Shown one piece after another: positions 1 to 5,209 of a stretch of DNA of 9,832 bases. A program made the position numbers and the translations under genes. The stretch is taken from contig JAITST010000355.1 of assembly GCA_031287585.1 (NCBI GenBank), positions 1 through 9,832 on the forward strand, in the 5' to 3' direction. The stretch comes from Planctomycetaceae bacterium. GTDB taxonomy: Bacteria; Planctomycetota; Planctomycetia; Pirellulales; Thermoguttaceae. Positions within the stretch are counted from its first letter, which is position 1; each line of letters starts with the position of its first letter. The notes under the pieces are model-generated. The model had not been told where the DNA came from and did not search any database. It was given only the letters and a program-made list of their open reading frames with translations.

Positions 1-216
1 TAACGAATGACAATCTTCCTAAAACGTCAAAGTTAACGTCCATTCAAGTTGCCTGAAGGGACGAGTTGGTATCAACTGGTGTACAAAACGCTGGGAGTGT
101 ACCAAATAAAAATGACTAATCGTGAATGCTAAAAATGAGTACATCAATGGAAGCCGAATGTGGGAAATCTGCAAGTCCGGTTTGAAGAGGGGCAAGGAAT
201 GCCTCGCCTACTCGAC
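1..216 (+). mobile_element. Group II intron, 3' part only (body lies left of the window)
   Basis: A group II intron is a self-splicing, reverse-transcriptase-mobilised element. The diagnostic 3' domains V and VI are visible at 151-216 (separate entry) and the intron ends in AC at 215-216, fitting the 3'-terminal AY rule. Bases 57-150 precede domain V. They contain a 6-bp stem TTGGTA/TACCAA (66-71 with 100-105) and are probably the 3' side of domain IV plus the linker. A short open frame at 3-56 (17 codons ending in TGA) could be the tail of an intron-encoded protein, but it is too short to recognise. The two other plus frames have stops within the first 11 bases. The intron is convergent with rsmG: its 3' exon begins at 217, about 30 bases past the rsmG stop. 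The 5' end and mobility status cannot be judged here. I did not assign a subclass. Confidence 0.85.
151..216 (+). ncRNA. Group II intron domains V and VI with branch point
   Basis: Domain V is 151-183. The lower stem pairs 151-159 with 175-183, with one A-C mismatch (157/177) and G-U wobbles. The catalytic AGC triad is at 152-154. A two-base bulge (173-174) separates the upper stem 160-163/169-172, which is capped by a loop with a GAAA core. Domain VI is 187-213. GAG (187-189) pairs with CTC (211-213), and A210 is the single bulged base. GGGC (190-193) pairs with GCCT (206-209), and AGG (195-197) pairs with CCT (202-204) around an AATG loop. The bulged A lies seven bases from the 3' splice site after C216, the usual position of the branch-point adenosine. 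The domain V sequence resembles many bacterial intron domain Vs from memory. The pairing was worked out by hand. Confidence 0.87.
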
Positions 217-221
217 TGGTG

Positions 222-249
222 AAAAAACTATTCGTGAACGGTTACGAAT
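222..249 (-). terminator. Intrinsic terminator of rsmG
   Basis: Read on the minus strand, ATTCGT (249-244) pairs perfectly with ACGAAT (235-230) across an 8-nt loop, and is followed by AG and six T residues (227-222). The first stem base overlaps the last base of the rsmG TAA stop. The stem is short and AT-rich, so termination may be partial. The T tract ends five bases from the group II intron boundary. Confidence 0.6.
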
Positions 250-1118
250 TATCTACCTCTACGTGAATTTTGTTTCGCTTTTGCTTCTCTCTTTATATCG
301 CCTTTCGTTTTCACATCACCTTTTAGACGTTTTGTGGTCTGCTTTTTTCGCGGGGTGAATTTTTTCTTTTTGTTTGGTTTCGCTTCTGTTTTGTTTGAAA
401 CACCAATTACCGGTGACGATTTTATATGTTCTTCAATTATTTTTTCCATCGTTGACAGTTTATCGTTTTGGCAAATTTGTAGGATTACGCTTTCGTTTTC
501 GCTGTCGGGAATCGGGTAGGCGGCTAGTTTTCTTAACGCTAGTTTCGCGAGTTTATTGTAGTGACGCGATTCGCCGCGTTCGTCCAACCAACTTGGTCCC
601 TTTATCAGCAACATTCGGTCAAACGATTGCCAGTGCGGTGCGAACCAGTCCAGCAGTTTCGGCATTCTCGCTACCGCTCTTATCAGCAACGTTGTGTACT
701 TGTTTACCTTCAACAGGTTTTCCGCCTTCGCGTTCCAGACAGAAACTTTTAACGAGAGTTTGTCAACTATTTCCGCTAGGACTAACGTTTTTTTGCCGGT
801 TGAGTCACACAGTTCGACATTCAGGTCTGGACGAATAACCGCAAGTACGACACCCGGAACACCGCCGCCGCTGCCTACATCTAACACGTGTTCGCCGCGC
901 TGCAATAAATCTGCAAGCCGCATCGTGTCAAGCAAGTCACGTGTTACAAACTTTTCAAAGTCAGTATGGCGTGTAAGATTTATTTTTTCGTTCCATTCCC
1001 AAAGCAAGTTGCAGTAACGAAACAACAAACGTGTTTTGGATTTCGGGAGTTCAATTCCGTGACGCTGCATTACATCACGAAGCGGCGAGTCGTCAATTGG
1101 AGATTCGGTATCAGTCAT
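249..1118 (-). CDS. rsmG: 16S rRNA (guanine-527-N7)-methyltransferase RsmG
   Basis: RsmG uses S-adenosylmethionine to methylate N7 of G527 in the 530 loop of 16S rRNA, in the cytoplasm. The protein has 289 residues. The N-terminal helical part contains NEKINLTR (43-50), the family's conserved N-x-x-x-N-L-T stretch. SAM motif I is LDVGSGGGVPGV (79-90), followed by the strand and acid region VELCDS (101-106) and the K109-K110 helix. IRAVARMPKLLDW (146-158) and LLIKGP (170-175) match the later strands of the fold. The common family length is about 210-240 residues. The excess is a Lys/Arg-rich tail (about 243-289) with no visible fold. The ATG at 1118 is chosen because it starts just before the conserved region. 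Upstream there is only a weak GGAA about 12 bases away. The nrdJ stop is 92 bases upstream on the same strand, so co-transcription is possible. Function is secure; the role of the tail is unknown. Confidence 0.95.
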   Translation of the reverse strand: MTDTESPIDDSPLRDVMQRHGIELPKSKTRLLFRYCNLLWEWNEKINLTRHTDFEKFVTRDLLDTMRLADLLQRGEHVLDVGSGGGVPGVVLAVIRPDLNVELCDSTGKKTLVLAEIVDKLSLKVSVWNAKAENLLKVNKYTTLLIRAVARMPKLLDWFAPHWQSFDRMLLIKGPSWLDERGESRHYNKLAKLALRKLAAYPIPDSENESVILQICQNDKLSTMEKIIEEHIKSSPVIGVSNKTEAKPNKKKKFTPRKKQTTKRLKGDVKTKGDIKREAKAKQNSRRGR

Positions 1119-1153
1119 TTATGGATTTGTTTCCAAGTGTGAATTGTGAAAAT

Positions 1154-1212
1154 ATCAGCATCGTTTTTGTAGCGAACGCGGGCAAGATACCCGCGTTCAC
1201 ATAATCAGCATC
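1154..1212. repeat. GC-rich hairpin flanked by 9-bp direct repeats
   Basis: GAACGCGGG (1174-1182) pairs perfectly with CCCGCGTTC (1190-1198) over a 7-nt loop. The hairpin is bracketed by two identical 9-mers, ATCAGCATC, at 1154-1162 and 1204-1212. The right copy covers two bases of the nrdJ TGA stop. There is no T run on either strand after the stem, so it is not a textbook intrinsic terminator. It could still end or stabilise the nrdJ message. The direct repeats also fit target-site duplication around a small 41-bp insertion (1163-1203). Which explanation is right cannot be settled from one copy. Confidence 0.6.
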
Positions 1213-4200
1213 AACTACATCCCATACTTTTCCCGCAATTATAACACAAGTAGCAGTTTCCTGACCTTACGCTTATTGAACCGCAGATGTCGCACAATGG
1301 AGCGTCGGACTGGAATGAACTGTATTGGTCTGTCGCGGTTTGTATCTGGATTTGTGTTTGTAATCCTGAACTTTGCGGCATTTCTACGTCGCTATCAATT
1401 ACCGATACCGAGACCGTTTTGGTCTGGTGCAGCGGTGCAGGATTCGGTTTGTGATAGTGTTCAACAGATACCGCTGGCGTTACAACTTTTTCCGCAACTA
1501 CCGCACTCGTACCAGTATTCGCATTCACACTTGTTTCTGTTTTTTGCGCCGCTTGCAAGTCCGGTAAAAATGCGTGCTGCGACTCCGTATTCTTACCGTT
1601 CGGGTCGTTCTTCATTATCGCCAGTTCCGGCATAAACGTATGTCCCAGCCAACGGAATATGTAGTCAACAATCGACTTCGCCATCGGGATGTCCGCGTTT
1701 TTCGTATGACCGCCGGGTTCAAATCTTGTATGCGAAAACTTCTCAACAAAAATTTTCAGCGGAACACCGTATTGCAAACCCATCGAAATCGACGTACCGA
1801 AGCAGTCCATCAAACCGCCAATCGTACTGCCTTCTTTCGCCATCGTTATAAACATTTCACCTGGTCGTCCGTCGGTATAAAGTCCGACTGTTATGTAACC
1901 TTCGTGACCGCTAATGTTAAACTTATGCGTAATCGACTTTCGCGTGTCCGCCAGCCGCTCACGCCGCGGAACCGCTTTCTCGCGTTTCTTCGCCGCCGCT
2001 TCCGCCTTCTTCTTATCCGCGTCGTTGCCAGTTGAGAGCGGCTGCACACCCTTCGAGCCGTCACGATAAATCGCAATCGCTTTCAGTCCGAGTTCCCAAC
2101 CCATCATATAAGCGTCGCGAACATCCTGCACTGTCGCGGAGTTCGGCATATTTATCGTCTTCGATATTGCGCCGGAGATAAACGGTTGAGCCGCCGCCAT
2201 CATCCGAATATGAGCGTCCCACGCGATACAACGGTCGCTGCCCGGTGTCGGAAACGCACAATCAAAGACCGGCAGATGTTCCGGTAACAAGTCCGGTGCG
2301 CCGATAATCGTGCCGTTGTCCTCGATGAACTTCGCAATCGCCGTGATGTCTTTTTCGCTATAACCAAGCGTCGCAAGCGCGAGCGGCACGGTATTGTTCA
2401 CCATCTTAAGATTACCGCCTCCCGCGAGTTGTTTGAACTTCACAAGAGCGATGTCCGGCTCGATACCGGTTGTGTCGCAGTCCATCATAAAACTAATCGT
2501 ACCAGTCGGCGCGAGAACCGTTGCCTGCGCGTTACGGAATCCGTTACGTTTACCAATCTCAATAACTTCGTCCCACAAATCGCGTGCGGCAGTTTTGAGT
2601 TGCTTCGGACAAAGACTGATATGATTAACCGCGTTGAAGTGCATCTCCATCACGTGCATCATCGAATCTCTGTTCCGCTGGTACTCATCAAACGTACCAA
2701 CAATCCCCGCCAACTCCGCACTCGTCCGGTACGCCGCACCGTGCATCAACGCCGTTATCACACTGCACAAGCCGCGTGCCTCGTCGGAATCGTATGGCAA
2801 ACCAATACTCATCAGCAGACTGCCGAGATTAGAATAACCAAGTCCGAGCGGACGGTAACGATGAGAATTTTCAGCAATTTTCTTAATCGGGTAACTCGCA
2901 CGGTCAACGAGAATGTCTTGCGCGACGAACATAATTTTGCAACAGTTGACGAAACTTTTGTGGTCAAACAAGCCACCGTCGCGGCGGAACTTCATCAGAT
3001 TCACACTCGCCAGATTACACGCCGAATCGTCAATGAACATATATTCCGAACACGGATTCGACGCGTTAATTCGTCCCGACCTCGGACACGTATGCCACGT
3101 GTTAATAGTCGTATCGTACTGAACTCCCGGATCGCCGCAAGCCCACGCCGTACTCGCGATTTTGTCCATCACCTCACGAGCCGGTTGTTCTGTACAAACA
3201 CGGTTCGGGTCTGTCACCCAGTACGTTCGCCAAACGTCGTCGTTCTTCACTGCCTTCATAAATTCGTCTGTCAAGCGAACAGAAAGATTCGCGTTTTGGA
3301 ACAGTATCGACGAGTAAGCGTCGTCACTGCTAAACCCTTGATTCATCAAAACTTTCGCTTTATCTTCCTCACGGTACTTGCAGTCGATGAACTCCATAAT
3401 GTCGGGATGAGTCACTTTGAGCGACTGCATTTTCGCGGCACGGCGAGTCTTGCCGCCGCTCTTCACTACCGCCGCGATTTGGTCGTAAACCCTCATAAAC
3501 GAAAGCGGTCCCGACGGTTTCCCGCCGCCGGACAACTTCTCTTTACACGAACGCAGTGTTGATAAGTCTGTTCCCGTTCCGCTGCCAAACTTGAAGAGCA
3601 ACGCCTCACTGCGGGCAAGATCCATAATCGCTTCCATATTGTCTTCGACGCTCTGAATGAAACACGCCGACGCTTGCGGGTGCAAGTAAGGATTATCGGG
3701 CTGCGTCGCTTCACCAGCCGCTTCGTCCCAATGCCAACCGCACTTGCCGCCCGTCACACCGTACTGGTGATACAGACCAACGTTAAACCAAACCGGCGAG
3801 TTGAACGATGCGTGTTGGTGTAACAATAACCAAGTCAGTTCACGGTAAAACCGTTCGCCGTCTTCGTTTGTCGCGAAATAGCCGTCTTCTTTGCCCCAAT
3901 CGGCAATCGTGCGGCTTACACGGTGTATAAGTTGACGCACCCCTTTCTCACGGGCGGGCGTTCGTGGTTCGCCATAAAAATATTTACTCGCGACAACGTT
4001 CACAGACAATTGCGTCCACGTGTCGGGAAACTCGCAATCGTTTTGCTCGAAAAACACGCTGCCGTTATCGCCTTTGATTACGGCGGTACGGGCAGTCATA
4101 GTAACGGTATCAAACGGGTCGCGAACATCTGGCGGGCAGAAAAACGAGTCGATGGTCAAACCTTGCTCATCAACACAGGCAGCCGAACTTTCGGACGGCA

Positions 4201-4219
4201 TCGCAAACTGAGTAGTCAT
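1211..4219 (-). CDS. nrdJ: Class II (adenosylcobalamin-dependent) ribonucleoside-diphosphate reductase NrdJ
   Basis: NrdJ reduces ribonucleotides to deoxyribonucleotides using a radical generated from adenosylcobalamin, so it needs no oxygen and no small subunit. The protein has 1002 residues. N-terminal reductase region: about 60-180. First redox cysteine: C186 in SACF. GSGTGTDLSTLR is at 212-223. The active site N-P-C-S-E (388-392) gives Asn388, thiyl-radical Cys390 and Glu392. The partner cysteine C401 is 11 residues on, the spacing known in this family. The phosphate-binding loop PTGTIS is at 571-576. A Lys/Ala/Arg linker (733-756) leads to the TSCPD-type C-terminal domain (about 762-865). 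A Ser/Thr/Gln-rich linker (about 880-970) follows, then six cysteines (C976, C979, C989, C992, C995, C1001) resembling a zinc knuckle plus redox tail. The ATG at 4219 is preferred over an in-frame start at 4285 because a Shine-Dalgarno AAGGA lies 10 bases before it, and the extra 22 residues are hydrophobic and unlike the family. Confidence 0.96.
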   Translation of the reverse strand: MTTQFAMPSESSAACVDEQGLTIDSFFCPPDVRDPFDTVTMTARTAVIKGDNGSVFFEQNDCEFPDTWTQLSVNVVASKYFYGEPRTPAREKGVRQLIHRVSRTIADWGKEDGYFATNEDGERFYRELTWLLLHQHASFNSPVWFNVGLYHQYGVTGGKCGWHWDEAAGEATQPDNPYLHPQASACFIQSVEDNMEAIMDLARSEALLFKFGSGTGTDLSTLRSCKEKLSGGGKPSGPLSFMRVYDQIAAVVKSGGKTRRAAKMQSLKVTHPDIMEFIDCKYREEDKAKVLMNQGFSSDDAYSSILFQNANLSVRLTDEFMKAVKNDDVWRTYWVTDPNRVCTEQPAREVMDKIASTAWACGDPGVQYDTTINTWHTCPRSGRINASNPCSEYMFIDDSACNLASVNLMKFRRDGGLFDHKSFVNCCKIMFVAQDILVDRASYPIKKIAENSHRYRPLGLGYSNLGSLLMSIGLPYDSDEARGLCSVITALMHGAAYRTSAELAGIVGTFDEYQRNRDSMMHVMEMHFNAVNHISLCPKQLKTAARDLWDEVIEIGKRNGFRNAQATVLAPTGTISFMMDCDTTGIEPDIALVKFKQLAGGGNLKMVNNTVPLALATLGYSEKDITAIAKFIEDNGTIIGAPDLLPEHLPVFDCAFPTPGSDRCIAWDAHIRMMAAAQPFISGAISKTINMPNSATVQDVRDAYMMGWELGLKAIAIYRDGSKGVQPLSTGNDADKKKAEAAAKKREKAVPRRERLADTRKSITHKFNISGHEGYITVGLYTDGRPGEMFITMAKEGSTIGGLMDCFGTSISMGLQYGVPLKIFVEKFSHTRFEPGGHTKNADIPMAKSIVDYIFRWLGHTFMPELAIMKNDPNGKNTESQHAFLPDLQAAQKTETSVNANTGTSAVVAEKVVTPAVSVEHYHKPNPAPLHQTKTVSVSVIDSDVEMPQSSGLQTQIQIQTATDQYSSFQSDAPLCDICGSISVRSGNCYLCYNCGKSMGCS

Positions 4220-4227
4220 AGAAAAAA

Positions 4228-4236
4228 GTTCCTTCT
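4228..4236 (-). promoter_or_regulatory. Shine-Dalgarno site that fixes the nrdJ start
   Basis: Minus-strand AGAAGGAAC contains AAGGA 10 bases before the ATG at 4219. It lies inside the longer open frame that begins at 4285, so it argues for the downstream start. It is the clearest ribosome binding site among the three genes. Confidence 0.7.
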
Positions 4237-4372
4237 TAAAAAATGAGTACGTAAAAATAAAATGAAAAACAAACAGGTCGCACAACGCTGGTTAAAACAA
4301 CGCTGCGTACAGTTTCCCTAAAAAAATTGCGAAAAAACCGTCAAACGACCCAAAACCCAATATCGTTCCCAA

Positions 4373-4401
4373 ATTACAGTCAAAAACGTCATAACTGTAA
4401 T
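4373..4401. repeat. 8-bp inverted repeat in the nrdJ leader
   Basis: ATTACAGT (4373-4380) and ACTGTAAT (4394-4401) form a perfect 8-bp inverted repeat around 13 bases. It sits at the likely transcription start and touches the best -10 hexamer. It could be an operator half-site pair or a 5' leader hairpin. Nothing else in the window matches it, and no function is assigned. Confidence 0.4.
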
Positions 4402-4427
4402 AATACTAACACTAAACACCATATCTA
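4400..4427 (-). promoter_or_regulatory. Candidate nrdJ promoter
   Basis: On the minus strand, TAGATA (4427-4422) and TATTAT (4405-4400) are separated by 16 bases: 4 of 6 and 5 of 6 matches to the sigma70 hexamers. A weaker alternative is TTGTAT (4453-4448) with TACTAG (4430-4425) at 17-bp spacing. In either case the promoter overlaps the NrdR-like boxes. The implied leader is about 170-200 nt. It is AT-rich, with a 9-bp direct repeat ACAACGCTG (plus strand, 4282-4290 and 4297-4305), and holds no riboswitch I can recognise. Confidence 0.4.
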
Positions 4428-4463
4428 GTATTAGTTTTTGCAAAACGATACAATATACAGGTG
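4416..4463. promoter_or_regulatory. Tandem NrdR-box-like operator upstream of nrdJ
   Basis: Two 16-mers resemble the NrdR consensus acaCwATATaTwGtgt. Box 1, ACACCATATCTAGTAT (4416-4431), matches 13 of 16. Box 2, ATACAATATACAGGTG (4448-4463), matches 11 of 16, with 9 of 10 in the core. Their starts are 32 bp apart with 16 bp between them, close to three helical turns, which is the spacing described for NrdR sites upstream of ribonucleotide reductase operons. NrdR is a zinc-finger/ATP-cone repressor that binds such pairs. The boxes overlap the candidate promoter elements, as expected for repression. No nrdR gene is in this window. The matches were counted by eye against a consensus from memory. 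Confidence 0.6.
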
Positions 4464-4586
4464 ATTTTCAAAAAGTAAAATGATACCCAAGATAACCCAA
4501 TTCGTCAATCACCCCCCAGGCGGAATTTTACAAAAGAAGTTGTAAGGCGTTATTGGGCGGGGTTTTAGGGAAGGAAAAAAAGCATA

Positions 4587-4957
4587 TACCGAACACGGTT
4601 GAAATTTGCAGAGACGTATTTCTAAATTCCTAACCCAAACGGGCATCCCTTTGAAGGTGGATTTTGCTGTTTTGAGTCGGTGGGTTTTTAGAAGATGACT
4701 AATCGTAGTCCCGTTAGGGACGGAATATCGGTAGAAAACGTATGGAAAAAATTCAGTCCCGTAGGGACGATATGTCGGTGATGACCGTTGTAACCGACAT
4801 TTCATCCCTACGGGACTTGAGTCACCGTAAAACAATAAAACGCTCTTTACATTGCAATAGACGGCGGAGTTTTCTGCTTATCATCATACAGGTAATGTTT
4901 GAAAATTGCGTTACTTACATTACTACTTAATAGATATTGACAAAGAATCCTTACCCC
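4587..4957. repeat. Composite dispersed repeat, copy 1
   Basis: Six blocks occur here in the same order and orientation as at 9188-9594. The 17-mer TACCGAACACGGTTGAA (4587-4603) is identical to 9188-9204. Block 4640-4660 matches 9281-9301 at 20 of 21. Block 4697-4713 matches 9313-9329 at 15 of 17. Hairpin block 4769-4800 corresponds to 9341-9373. Block 4821-4846 is identical to 9496-9521 over all 26 bases. Block 4912-4957 matches 9549-9594 at 42 of 46. Sequence between blocks differs in length and content. This copy carries two tandem GTCCCGTAGGGACG-type units (4707-4740 and 4755-4787). Open frames through it are byproducts. No transposase or terminal inverted repeats are visible. Confidence 0.8.
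4755..4817. repeat. 63-nt hairpin inside repeat copy 1
   Basis: Arm 4755-4779 pairs with arm 4793-4817: 25 positions with only two mismatches, around a 13-nt loop (4780-4792). Each arm begins or ends with its own small palindrome, TCCCGTAGGGA on the left and TCCCTACGGGA on the right. The stem is strong on either strand. It is not followed by a T run, so it does not look like an intrinsic terminator. Confidence 0.8.
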
Positions 4958-4973
4958 TTACGGGGTAAGGATT
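4946..4973. repeat. Perfect 12-bp hairpin at the right end of repeat copy 1
   Basis: AATCCTTACCCC (4946-4957) pairs perfectly with GGGGTAAGGATT (4962-4973) over a TTAC loop. It lies 237 bases past the ccsA-like stop on that gene's strand, and no T tract follows it in that direction, so a terminator role is possible but weakly supported. The equivalent place in repeat copy 2 has a shorter CCCC/GGGG hairpin at 9590-9602. Confidence 0.65.
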
Positions 4974-5209
4974 TACGTTGTTTCTTGACGACAAGCGTCA
5001 CCCAATACGTTTGATGTTCCATAATCAACATTTTGGGTTACGATTACATCACGACACAAACAATTTTCAATCGTGTTCAGACAGAAAAAATCTGGACGAG
5101 TTATTCTCTGATAGATACTTAGCATATTTTCTACCAACATATCGTCTCTATCAGGACTACACCATTTTCAACCGTGACAGATAATACAATCCGCTCGCGG
5201 TTGTTGTCT

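Larger units (their letters stand above)
4464..5209. other. Intergenic region between nrdJ and the ccsA-like gene, no convincing gene
   Basis: This stretch lies between the nrdJ operator and the ccsA-like stop codon. It holds one copy of a composite repeat (4587-4957) with strong hairpins. Bases 4464-4586 show nothing recognisable. Bases 4974-5209 contain a 68-codon plus-strand frame starting with TTG (4978-5184), with no ribosome binding site or familiar motif. I see no tRNA, and no canonical terminator directly after the ccsA-like gene. Confidence 0.7.

Noticed and set aside
112..123. 12-mer ATGACTAATCGT shared between the intron region and 4695-4706
   Set aside because: A few exact 12-base matches are expected by chance in about 10 kb, and the flanking sequences do not align.
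2429..3562. 377-codon plus-strand open frame inside nrdJ
   Set aside because: It is antisense to a strongly conserved reductase. The Arg/His/Val/Thr-rich translation is a typical shadow of the opposite strand's codon use.
4220..4285. Longer nrdJ start at 4285 adding 22 residues
   Set aside because: The added residues are hydrophobic and unlike the family, and the Shine-Dalgarno site for the ATG at 4219 lies within them.
4220..4400. Possible cobalamin riboswitch in the nrdJ leader
   Set aside because: A minus-strand TAGGGAA near 4316 recalls one piece of the core, but the GGTG-AA-TCC segment and the GC-ACTGT and CCACTG boxes are missing.
4697..4820. Repeats considered as a CRISPR array
   Set aside because: Only two partial tandem units with an unrelated short interval are present. 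There is no regular repeat-spacer pattern and no cas gene.
4509..4835. 108-codon minus-strand open frame through repeat copy 1
   Set aside because: It runs across the palindromic units and the 63-nt hairpin, so its sequence is dictated by the repeats. It has no ribosome binding site and no recognisable domain.
4978..5184. 68-codon plus-strand open frame beginning with TTG
   Set aside because: There is no Shine-Dalgarno sequence, no promoter close by and no familiar motif, and the composition is AT-rich like the flanks. A decayed gene fragment cannot be excluded, but nothing supports it.
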